The position numbers were made by a program, and so were the translations under genes. A stretch of 64,000 bases of DNA, from contig NZ_FQZE01000020.1 of NCBI RefSeq assembly GCF_900141875.1, positions 30,959 to 94,958 on the forward strand, written 5' to 3'. Shown here in pieces: positions 55,779 through 63,613 of this stretch. The notes under the pieces are model-generated. The model searched no databases and was not told where the DNA came from. It worked only from the letters and a program-made list of their open reading frames with translations. Origin of the DNA: Tangfeifania diversioriginum. Lineage in GTDB: Bacteria > Bacteroidota > Bacteroidia > Bacteroidales > Prolixibacteraceae. Numbering within the stretch: position 1 is the first letter of the stretch; every line of letters starts with the position of its first letter.

Positions 55779-56274
55779 ATTGCCGGAAATGATTCTACTG
55801 GAACATTTCAATGGCAATTATGAACAATTTATAGATGCGGTTTATGAAGTATTTGATAATGATTTTATAAGGCACAAAACAAAATTCAGGGGTGAAGTTT
55901 TACGCATGAAGTGGCATCCGGTTTTTAAGGAACGTGCTTATACCTTTTATCACATGACCCATAAAGGAAAGGATGAACAAAACCGGGAACCTGATTTACG
56001 TCGTTGCGAACGGATTCCATGGGCCCGGCCAGTGATTGAAAATTGTGATAGCTGGAAATTAAAAATCTGGCCTCAAAAAAGGAAAAGAGGAAACCGCTTA
56101 TGTATTTGGCTCGACTTGGAAGATGAACCGGATTACTTTGTGATAATTGATGTCCGTAAAAATTACAAGTTGCTTTGGACAGCCTTCGTAGCGGAGTATA
56201 AGCATGAAAAACGAAAAAAGCTAAAGGAATACGAGGCATGGCTTAAAACGCAGAAATCGCCAGGAAGAACCTGA
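55762..56274 (+). CDS. 170-aa protein, possible BECR-type nuclease
   Basis: 170 aa from the ATG at 55762 (MADYIELPEMILLEHF), selected over an in-frame ATG 11 codons upstream because it is preceded by AGAGAGTAACA-type sequence. RRCERIPWARPVIENC and NYKLLWTAFVAEYKHEKRKK resemble the layout of phage-type Barnase/EndoU/ColicinE5/RelE-fold (PBECR) proteins; this is a guess by pattern. It overlaps the DUF3800 gene by 17 nt, so the two probably work together. Confidence 0.6.
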   Translation: MADYIELPEMILLEHFNGNYEQFIDAVYEVFDNDFIRHKTKFRGEVLRMKWHPVFKERAYTFYHMTHKGKDEQNREPDLRRCERIPWARPVIENCDSWKLKIWPQKRKRGNRLCIWLDLEDEPDYFVIIDVRKNYKLLWTAFVAEYKHEKRKKLKEYEAWLKTQKSPGRT

Positions 56275-56356
56275 CGATTTCGTAACTCCTTTAACACATG
56301 GTTAATGAGATGGTGTAAATATACACAACATAGTTGAAATAACAAATTATTTTTAA

Positions 56357-56515
56357 ATGATACGGATTTCTGAAAATACCATCGAAGAAGTTACTATTAA
56401 ACTTTTACAAAAGAAGGGATTCGAATATGTTAACGCCCCGAACATTATCCGAATTTATGAAAGGTATTGTTATGGTTTGCTACAAAGGGAAAATGATAAT
56501 TTAAAAAATAATTAA
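56357..56515 (+). pseudogene. Truncated hsdR N-terminal fragment
   Basis: 53 codons from ATG to stop. ISENTIEEVTIKLLQKKGFE then YVNAPNI aligns with the start of HsdR of this system (LTENTIEDFTIELLQQQGFE, YVHAPDI), after which the sequence departs (IRIYERYCYG) and ends. So it is the 5' end of a second hsdR-type gene that has been cut off, with the HigBA pair and the complete hsdR following. It may still be translated. Confidence 0.75.
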
Positions 56516-56547
56516 CCCCGGAGGTAAATAAAAATTGTATATTTGCA

Positions 56548-56880
56548 ATGAAGTTGTCTTATAAAACGAATAAACTGGAAAAGTCTTTTACTACTGATAA
56601 AGGTTTGGCGAAAACCTATGGTTCTTTGGCAAAGAAGATAAAACAACGCAGAAATCAACTTGAAAGTGCAGAAAATTTATGGGCTATTTCGCAATTACCG
56701 GCATTGAGGCTTCACCAGTACCACGGGGACAGAAAGGGAATTTGGTCTGTTGACATCCAGGAAAACTGGAGAATTCTGTTTCAAATCAATCAAGACCCCA
56801 TTCCTGCTTTGGAAGACGGTGGTGTTGATTTAAAAGCAATAACCATAATAAGCATTGAAGCTGTTGAAGACCCACATTAA
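56548..56880 (+). CDS. higB: HigB-type toxin (RelE/ParE superfamily)
   Basis: 110 aa. LPALRLHQYHGDRKGIWSVD and IQENWRILFQI are the conserved strands of plasmid-maintenance killer/HigB toxins, with basic residues and a His; family members cut mRNA at the ribosome. The gene precedes its antitoxin by 18 nt, as is usual for HigBA. The stretch around TTTGCAATGAAG suggests a promoter box (TATATTTG at 56538-56545) just before the ATG. Confidence 0.85.
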   Translation: MKLSYKTNKLEKSFTTDKGLAKTYGSLAKKIKQRRNQLESAENLWAISQLPALRLHQYHGDRKGIWSVDIQENWRILFQINQDPIPALEDGGVDLKAITIISIEAVEDPH

Positions 56881-56898
56881 AATTTAAAAAAATCCACC

Positions 56899-58002
56899 AT
56901 GAATAATATAGAATTAAAAAAATCCTTGCTTACGTGTCCGGGTGATACTATTCAGGAACACATTGACCATATTGGAATGTCTCAGGCCGAATTAGCTGAA
57001 CGCTTAGGCAGGTCTGTTACAAAATTAAATGAGTTAATTAAAGGAAAAGCTGCTATCACCAAGGAAACAGCTACCAAACTGGAATATGTTTTAGGAGTCC
57101 CTGCAAGCTTCTGGCTTAATCTTGAACGTCAATATCAGGATGAGCTTTTGGAAATTGAAAAAATGGAGCACCTGGAGCAATGCAAAGCGTGGACGGAAAA
57201 ATTTCCCCTTTCAATCATGAAAAAGATTGGTATTGTTCCTAATACGCGCAATAAAGCTGAAATAGCCGATAGCCTGTTAAAATTTTTCAGGGTTGCTTCT
57301 CCCAGGCAATGGGCTGATATATACGTTGGCAGCTCTTTAGCTTTTAAAATAGAACTTAAATATACAGCAGAGCCGGAAGCCATTTCGGTATGGTTGCGCT
57401 TAGGTGAATTACAAGCAAGAGATATTAATACAGCCCCTTTTGATAAGAAGGCTCTGAGAGGTAGCTTAAGCCAAATTCAGACTATTGCATACAACCATTC
57501 TTCAAACTGGTTAGACGAGCTTCAGGAAGTTTTTTCTTCATGCGGCGCAGCTTTGGTTTATACTCCGTGTATAGCTAAAGCACCGATTTACGGAGCTTCA
57601 AGGTGGATTAAAAACAACACCATTCCTCTAATTCAGGTAACTGACAGGCACAAGGATTACAATGCATTTTGGTTTACATTGTATCACGAGCTTGCTCATA
57701 TTTTATACCACGGTAAAAAAGAAGTTTTTATCGATGGACTGGAAAGCATTCAGCCTGATAAAACAAAAGAAGATGAAGCCGATGCTTTTGCCGCCAGAAT
57801 GCTTTTATCTGAAAAAGAACGAAATGAACTTTTTTCGCATACTTCCTTTGATAAAAAGTTAGTTCTTCAATTGGCGCAAAAATTCAAAAAACATCCGGGC
57901 ATTATCGTTGCACAGGTTCAGAGAGAATACAACCAGTTATATAAGAACGTACAGTTAAACAGCTTAAAAGAAAAAGTTTTTTTTGATAACGTAACCATTT
58001 AA
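56899..58002 (+). CDS. higA: HigA antitoxin fused to ImmA/IrrE metallopeptidase
   Basis: 367 aa. The HTH domain (MSQAELAERLGRSVTKLNEL, IKGKAAITKETATKLEYVLG, VPASFWLNLERQY) at residues 27-95 is HigA-like. The C-terminal half carries LYHELAHILYHG with the HExxH-type zinc motif and DEADAFAARMLLS, typical of ImmA/IrrE proteases that cleave repressors. A longer antitoxin able to respond to a signal by proteolysis is possible. It ends 3 nt before the hsdR GTG. Confidence 0.85.
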   Translation: MNNIELKKSLLTCPGDTIQEHIDHIGMSQAELAERLGRSVTKLNELIKGKAAITKETATKLEYVLGVPASFWLNLERQYQDELLEIEKMEHLEQCKAWTEKFPLSIMKKIGIVPNTRNKAEIADSLLKFFRVASPRQWADIYVGSSLAFKIELKYTAEPEAISVWLRLGELQARDINTAPFDKKALRGSLSQIQTIAYNHSSNWLDELQEVFSSCGAALVYTPCIAKAPIYGASRWIKNNTIPLIQVTDRHKDYNAFWFTLYHELAHILYHGKKEVFIDGLESIQPDKTKEDEADAFAARMLLSEKERNELFSHTSFDKKLVLQLAQKFKKHPGIIVAQVQREYNQLYKNVQLNSLKEKVFFDNVTI

Positions 58003-58005
58003 ACT

Positions 58006-61000
58006 GTGTCTAAACTAACCGAAAATACCATCGAAGATTTCACCATTGAACTTTTGCAACAGCAGGGATTCGAATACGTCCATGCACCGGACATCGCTCC
58101 CGATGGTATTCATCCTGAACGCCAAAGCTACGAAGAAGTATTGCTTACAGAGCGGTTAAAAGGTGCCGTCAGGAGAATCAACCCCAACGTACCGCCGGAA
58201 GCGCAGGAAGAGGCCTTAAAAGAGTTGCAGCGCGTTCATTCGCCCGAACTGCTGGTGGGCAATGAAGCTTTCCACAGGATGCTTACAGAAGGTGTGAAAG
58301 TATCTTACCAGAAAGATGGTCACCAGCGTGGCGATTTGGTATGGCTTATTGATTTCGACACGCCGGAGAACAACGATTTTCTTGTGGCTAACCAGTACAC
58401 CATCATTGAAAATGACGTAAACAAACGCCCGGACGTTATCCTGTTTGTTAACGGACTTCCATTAGTAGTAATGGAATTGAAAAACGCTGCTGGGGATAAC
58501 GCCACCATGAAATCAGCTTTTAAACAGATAGAAACATATATAGCTACCATTCCAGGCCTGTTTACCTATAACGGATTTGTGGTTATCTCCGACGGGCTGG
58601 AAGCCAAAGCCGGAACCATTTCATCCGGCTGGAGCCGTTTTATGGCGTGGCCTGTCTGCGTGCAACGCACAGGCAGACGTTCTGCTGATGGTGATACTTT
58701 TCGTTACAATAAATATTATGTATATGTTTTAGAATGTGAAAATGACAGCTACTATATAGGACAAACATCGGATTTAATAAAAAGATGGGGTCAACATATT
58801 AGCGGCCAGGGAGCTAAATGGACAAAAATCCATAAACCCATTCGCATCGTACATTATGAAATTTTTCCAGGCAGAGAAGAAGCAGTTGCAAGAGAAAAAG
58901 AGTTAAAAACTGGTTTTGGCAGAAAATGGATAAAAAGAGAGATTGAAGCGGGGAGAAATAAACCTTTCTTTCCAAATGGTGAAACTGAAATCAGGGCAAA
59001 TTCAAAATCTGATACTGCCACATGGCACCATGGTTACATCAGTCAGTTGGAAACGCTTATCAACGGAATGCTGAACAAGGAAACCCTGCTTGACCTCATC
59101 CGGCATTTCATCGTGTTTGAGAAGTCAAAAAAGGTTGAGTTTACGAAATCCCGTACCGGCAGCGTCGGGGAAGACCTGAAAACCGGAATTACCACCATCA
59201 GCACCGTAAAGAAAATGGCTGCCTACCACCAATACTATGCGGTGAACAGGGCTGTAGAGTCCACTTTACGGGCTTCTAATTTTTCATTTGAAAACAAAAC
59301 ACCCGATAATGTAGCACTTGAATCCCCGGAAAGCTATGGTGTGCCCGGTGTAAAATCGCAGCCCAAAGGCGACCGGAAAGGCGGTGTGGTCTGGCACACG
59401 CAGGGAAGCGGTAAATCGCTTTCCATGGTGTTTTTTACAGGCAAGCTGGTACTTGCAATGGATAACCCAACGATATTGGTTATAACCGACCGTAACGACC
59501 TCGATGACCAGCTGTTCGATACATTTGCAGCATCGACCCAGCTTCTCCGCCAGAAACCCAAACAGGTACAAAACCGGGGAGATTTAAAAGAGAAGCTGAA
59601 AGTAGCTTCGGGCGGTGTGATTTTTACCACCATTCAAAAATTCCAGCCCGACGTAGGCAATGTTTATGAAACATTGTCGGATCGGGAAAACATTGTGGTA
59701 ATTGCAGATGAAGCACACCGGACACAGTATGGTTTTAAGGCCAAAACAGTTGATGATAAAGACGGCGGCGGAACAGTTATCGGCAAAAAAATTGTTTACG
59801 GTTTCGCCAAGTATATGCGGGACGCTTTACCCAATGCCACCTATTTAGGCTTTACCGGCACTCCTATTGAAAATACCGACATAAACACCCCGGCAGTTTT
59901 CGGGAATTACGTGGATGTGTACGACATTGCCCAGGCTGTGGATGACGGAGCTACTGTGCGCATCTATTATGAAAGCCGCCTCGCTAAGGTGAACCTGAGT
60001 GAAGAAGGAAAAAAGCTGGTAGAAGAACTGGATGATGAACTCGACGGTGAAGATTTGACCATCACCCAGAAAGCCAAAATGAAGTGGACGAAACTGGAAG
60101 CGTTAATCGGCAGTGAAAACCGGATTAAGATTGTGGCGAAAGACATCGTGGAGCACTTCGGAATGCGCCAGGAAGTTTTTGAAGGGAAAGGTATGATTGT
60201 ATCCATGTCGCGCAGGATTGCGGTAGATTTATACAACGCCATTACTGAGCTTCGCCCCGACTGGCATTCCGATGATCTGGGAAAGGGAGCTATCAAGGTG
60301 ATTATGACGGCTGCCTCATCGGATGGCGAACGCATGGCGAAACACCATACCACCAAAGCACAGCGAAAAATGCTGGCCGACCGGATGAAAGATCCGGAAG
60401 ATGAATTGAAACTGGTCATTGTCCGGGATATGTGGCTCACCGGGTTCGATGCACCCAGCATGCACACCATGTACATCGACAAACCGATGCGGGGGCACAA
60501 CCTCATGCAGGCCATCGCCCGGGTAAACCGGGTGTATAAAGACAAACCAGGTGGGTTGGTGGTAGATTACCTCGGTATTGCTTCCGACCTGAAAAAAGCC
60601 CTGTCCTTCTATTCTGATGCCGGTGGAAAAGGCGATCCCACCATCGCGCAGGAACAGGCAGTGGAACTTATGCTGGAAAAAATTGAAGTGGTGGGCGGAA
60701 TGTTCCATGGATTTCCTTATGAAGATTATTTCGAAGCCGATACATCGAGAAAGCTTTCGATGATCCTGGAGGCCGAAGAACATATTCTGGGGCTTGAGGA
60801 TGGACGGAAACGGTTCATTAACGAAGTTACCGCCCTTTCAAAGGCATTTGCGATTGCTGTGCCGCACGAACAGGCGATGGACGTGAAAGACGAGGTTTCA
60901 TTTTTCCAGGCTGTTAAAGCCCGTCTGGTGAAGTTTGACGCTACCGGGGCCGGAAGATCGGATGAAGAGATAGAAACAACCATAAGGCAGGTAATAGACC

Positions 61001-61620
61001 AGGCGCTGGTATCGGAGAAGGTAATCGATGTATTCGATGCTGCCGGGATTAAGAAGCCGGATATCTCCATTCTCTCGGAGGAGTTCCTGCTGGAATTGAA
61101 AGACATGGTGCATAAAAATGTAGCCATGGAAGTTTTGAAGAAGCTGCTGAACGATGAGATAAAAGCCCGGTCGAAGAAGAACCTGGTGAAAAGTAAATCA
61201 CTGATGGAGATGTTGGAGTATTCCATAAAACGGTACCAGAACAAAATCCTTACCGCTGCCGAGGTTATCGACGAACTTATTGACTTGAGTAAGGAAATCG
61301 TGAAGATGGACAGCGAGGCCCAAGAGATGGGGCTGTCAGACTATGAATATGCTTTCTATTCTGCAGTGTCGAACAACGAAAGCGCACGCCTCCTGATGAA
61401 GCAGGACAAACTCCGGGAACTGGCTGTCATCCTCTTCGAACGGGTGCAGAAAAACGCCTCCATCGACTGGACAATCAAAGAAAGTGTCAGAGCCAAGCTG
61501 AAGGTCATCATTAAACGCACCCTCCGCCAGTATGGTTACCCACCCGACATGCAAAAACTGGCCACAGAGACGGTGCTGAAGCAGGCAGAGATGATAGCGA
61601 GGGAGTTGACAGAGAAGTGA
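58006..61620 (+). CDS. hsdR: Type I restriction endonuclease subunit with embedded GIY-YIG domain (system 2)
   Basis: 1204 aa starting at GTG. Nuclease core RPDVILFVNGLPLVVMELKN, helicase motif I WHTQGSGKSLSM, motif II VIADEAHRTQYG, motif III FTGTPIE, motif VI MQAIARVNRVYK and the C-terminal helical domain are intact. Between the nuclease and helicase parts, residues about 216-339 form an insert with a complete GIY-YIG domain. Without it the length would be about 1080, the family norm. The product may be a working HsdR, an enzyme with changed behaviour, or inactive. Confidence 0.9.
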   Translation: MSKLTENTIEDFTIELLQQQGFEYVHAPDIAPDGIHPERQSYEEVLLTERLKGAVRRINPNVPPEAQEEALKELQRVHSPELLVGNEAFHRMLTEGVKVSYQKDGHQRGDLVWLIDFDTPENNDFLVANQYTIIENDVNKRPDVILFVNGLPLVVMELKNAAGDNATMKSAFKQIETYIATIPGLFTYNGFVVISDGLEAKAGTISSGWSRFMAWPVCVQRTGRRSADGDTFRYNKYYVYVLECENDSYYIGQTSDLIKRWGQHISGQGAKWTKIHKPIRIVHYEIFPGREEAVAREKELKTGFGRKWIKREIEAGRNKPFFPNGETEIRANSKSDTATWHHGYISQLETLINGMLNKETLLDLIRHFIVFEKSKKVEFTKSRTGSVGEDLKTGITTISTVKKMAAYHQYYAVNRAVESTLRASNFSFENKTPDNVALESPESYGVPGVKSQPKGDRKGGVVWHTQGSGKSLSMVFFTGKLVLAMDNPTILVITDRNDLDDQLFDTFAASTQLLRQKPKQVQNRGDLKEKLKVASGGVIFTTIQKFQPDVGNVYETLSDRENIVVIADEAHRTQYGFKAKTVDDKDGGGTVIGKKIVYGFAKYMRDALPNATYLGFTGTPIENTDINTPAVFGNYVDVYDIAQAVDDGATVRIYYESRLAKVNLSEEGKKLVEELDDELDGEDLTITQKAKMKWTKLEALIGSENRIKIVAKDIVEHFGMRQEVFEGKGMIVSMSRRIAVDLYNAITELRPDWHSDDLGKGAIKVIMTAASSDGERMAKHHTTKAQRKMLADRMKDPEDELKLVIVRDMWLTGFDAPSMHTMYIDKPMRGHNLMQAIARVNRVYKDKPGGLVVDYLGIASDLKKALSFYSDAGGKGDPTIAQEQAVELMLEKIEVVGGMFHGFPYEDYFEADTSRKLSMILEAEEHILGLEDGRKRFINEVTALSKAFAIAVPHEQAMDVKDEVSFFQAVKARLVKFDATGAGRSDEEIETTIRQVIDQALVSEKVIDVFDAAGIKKPDISILSEEFLLELKDMVHKNVAMEVLKKLLNDEIKARSKKNLVKSKSLMEMLEYSIKRYQNKILTAAEVIDELIDLSKEIVKMDSEAQEMGLSDYEYAFYSAVSNNESARLLMKQDKLRELAVILFERVQKNASIDWTIKESVRAKLKVIIKRTLRQYGYPPDMQKLATETVLKQAEMIARELTEK
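58651..59022 (+). other. In-frame GIY-YIG insert in hsdR
   Basis: Follows SGWSRFMAW of HsdR. First comes an imperfect palindrome (58651-58679), then KYYVYVLECENDSYYIGQTS with the GIY-YIG tyrosines, LIKRWGQH with the catalytic Arg, and AREKELKTGF with the catalytic Glu (residues 236-316), then a linker, and HsdR resumes at about YISQLETLINGML. No intein splice residues (Cys/Ser at the start, His-Asn at the end) are found, so the segment stays in the protein. Confidence 0.8.
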
Positions 61621-61623
61621 TTT

Positions 61624-61754
61624 ATATGGTTTTCCTCATCAATCGTCAGCAAATTAAACTTCAAAATCCTGCAGATGCCTGCGAGCCCTCAATCTTCCTC
61701 TTGGCTGCTTGACCCCCGAACGGCAACCCATTCCGCAAAGCTTCGTTCATTGTA
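61624..61754 (+). repeat. Right direct repeat flanking RM system 2
   Basis: Begins 4 bases past the hsdR stop. Its blocks (TCATCAATCGTCAGCAA, TTCAAAATCCTGCAGATGCC, CTCAATCTTCCTCTTGGCTG, and GACCCCCGAACGGCAACCCA plus TTCCGCAA) repeat those of 51637-52082 in order, with an internal deletion. The two copies bracket hsdM, hsdS, the accessory genes and hsdR. Confidence 0.65.
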
Positions 61755-61884
61755 GGTTCTACCTTTTATAGCTATTCTATCACATATTTGATTTTAAAAG
61801 CATGTTTTTCCTTCTGAAATATAATAGTCTTTTTATTTTTGCGCTCCGATTGATTCATAAACCTATTACCCTATAGTTTTTGCA

Positions 61885-62898
61885 ATGAAAACAACTAAGA
61901 AAAATCATCTGTATAAAGGAAAAATTGATAAAAATGATGCAGAATTTGCAATTATTAATCGAGCTACCTTACATGAGCTGAGCCTCCGAATCCCGGAAAG
62001 AAATGTAACTGCGCGCATGGTTTATATTTTACTACTTACATATGCTAACAAGAAAGGTGTGTGTTGGCCAAGTCATTCCACTCTCGCAAAGATTTTAAAC
62101 GTAAATAGAGATGCCGTTGTTAAGGCATACAAAACTCTAAAAGAGCTTGGGTTCATAAAAACTAAAAACTCTCCAGCCACAAAATCCCTGAAGGTTCAGA
62201 TGTACTGTGTACCACATAAATTGATATTTAATGATAATAAAAATGATGAACAGGGTGATGTTGATGATTTCCCGGATAAAGAGGAGGATTTCACTTCGAA
62301 CATTTCCGATAATCCTGCGGATGATAAAAAAATATGTATGCCCGAACATACATCTAAATGCATGCCCGAAGATACAGGTGCCTGTATGTCCGAAACTAAC
62401 TCATGCGTTCCCGGGAATACACAAACAGACTATGTAACACACCACGTGAAGCAACCAGATGAAAATACAACGCCCCCACAAGCTCACCTATCGGTTCGCT
62501 TAAATCCCCCATTGGGGGATTCTGTTCCTTCTGGTGTTAAGCCCAGTATTCCTCTGAATGGTTCAGACATTTTGGACATCTATGAATATGGGAAAAAATT
62601 TCCTGTACTTGGAGTAATCGAAGATAATTTTATAAAGGAGCAGATACCCGAAGTTCAATGTATATTCATTTACACTATGGAGTGGAATATCTATTGGGGG
62701 TTTGATATTTCAGACATGAGTTTCTCCAAAAAGGATGTTTCAATGGTGAATGAGTTGCTTAGCTTCAATTCCTACGATGAACTTATGGAAGACATACAAG
62801 CGTATGCAGAATGGTTGGGCACACCAGAAGAAGTAGTGAATATTTCTGATATATGGGGGTTTTTGCTTCAAGATCTCCACCATGATTGGGATAGATAG
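61885..62898 (+). CDS. Helix-turn-helix protein, replication-initiator-like
   Basis: 337 aa. The N-terminal part (LSLRIPERNVTARMVYILLL, CWPSHSTLAKILNVNRDAVV, KAYKTLKELGFIKTK) is a HTH_36-type winged helix, as in replication or regulatory proteins of mobile elements. A central acidic linker contains degenerate CMPE repeats (KICMPEHTSKCMPEDTGACM) and a palindrome-coded HLSVRLNPPLGDS stretch. The C-terminal 120 residues (IYEYGKKFPVLGVIEDNFIK) are a domain I do not recognise. Lies between the RM locus and the iteron-like repeats. Confidence 0.7.
   Translation: MKTTKKNHLYKGKIDKNDAEFAIINRATLHELSLRIPERNVTARMVYILLLTYANKKGVCWPSHSTLAKILNVNRDAVVKAYKTLKELGFIKTKNSPATKSLKVQMYCVPHKLIFNDNKNDEQGDVDDFPDKEEDFTSNISDNPADDKKICMPEHTSKCMPEDTGACMSETNSCVPGNTQTDYVTHHVKQPDENTTPPQAHLSVRLNPPLGDSVPSGVKPSIPLNGSDILDIYEYGKKFPVLGVIEDNFIKEQIPEVQCIFIYTMEWNIYWGFDISDMSFSKKDVSMVNELLSFNSYDELMEDIQAYAEWLGTPEEVVNISDIWGFLLQDLHHDWDR
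62503..62521. repeat. Palindrome inside the HTH gene
   Basis: AATCCCCC (62503-62510) and GGGGGATT (62514-62521) around ATT, in frame; it encodes the LNPPLGD part of the linker. The surrounding TCGGTTCGCTTAAATCCCCC phrase is typical of dispersed Bacteroidota repeats. Confidence 0.65.
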
Positions 62899-63238
62899 CT
62901 TTTAATACGAGAATCTCAACTGGAATTCATCTCATCCATTTAGATTAATTTTTTTCCTCATCAATAGAACGTGACCAACCATATCAATTAAATACTTTTA
63001 CATTTTTGCACCTTCTTCTATTAAGGGGTATTTAGAAAACTTTTGACATTATAATACAGCACGCCTAAGTAAATCCCGGCAAAGATATTTTACATGGAGG
63101 TACGGTCAAGGCTAATACAGGCTCGCTGAGCTAATATCTGAACTGCGTCCGGACTACCTTTTTTCGGAACGATTAAATGCTAATCGCCTTCACTTCATAC
63201 CCAACATTGTCCTCGATATAATCGGTTGCTTCCGGTGT
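62899..63238. other. Intergenic stretch, nothing recognised
   Basis: 340 bases between the HTH gene and the KilA-N remnant, A/T-rich at the left, more balanced at the right. No credible coding frame, terminator or repeat was seen. Confidence 0.45.
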
Positions 63239-63613
63239 TTAAGCGGAGTACCCTTGGGTAAGGATTTCGTCGATACGTTGGTTACACCATACACTGAATT
63301 TCGGGTTTAACCACTGGGCAAAACGTAAAGCAATGTTTTTCTGCATCCAAGTACCCGTATCTTCTACATTTCCTTTAATTATATGAATAAGAGGTGATTC
63401 TCTGATTCCTCGAATTTGAGGAATCAATTTAGACTCGTGTAAAGCGTTAATATAGGCTAATAACTCTTTACCACGTAAAAAGTTATGCACATTTTTTTTT
63501 CAGAAAAAGGTTTAGCCATCACTGTAGCATTCATAAATACTTCACCACTCTCGTCGACATGAAAAGGAATCTCATTCCCTCCGTAGTTAAAATTATTTGC
63601 ATGCCGGGCAGAA
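63239..63613 (-). pseudogene. KilA-N domain gene remnant, frameshifted
   Basis: The upstream frame reads NNFNYGGNEIPFHVDESGEV then FMNATVMAKPFSEKK; after a run of nine A the frame changes and continues NFLRGKELLAYINALHESKL, then IIKGNVEDTGTWMQKNIALR, FAQWLNPKFSVWCNQRIDEI, ending QGYSA. Together these are the KilA-N domain. No ATG precedes the first part, and the C-terminal half of a usual protein is absent. One added A would join the frames. Confidence 0.7.

Noticed and set aside
58651..59022. Intein in HsdR
   Set aside because: No Cys/Ser first residue and no His-Asn end; flanks are not splice junctions.
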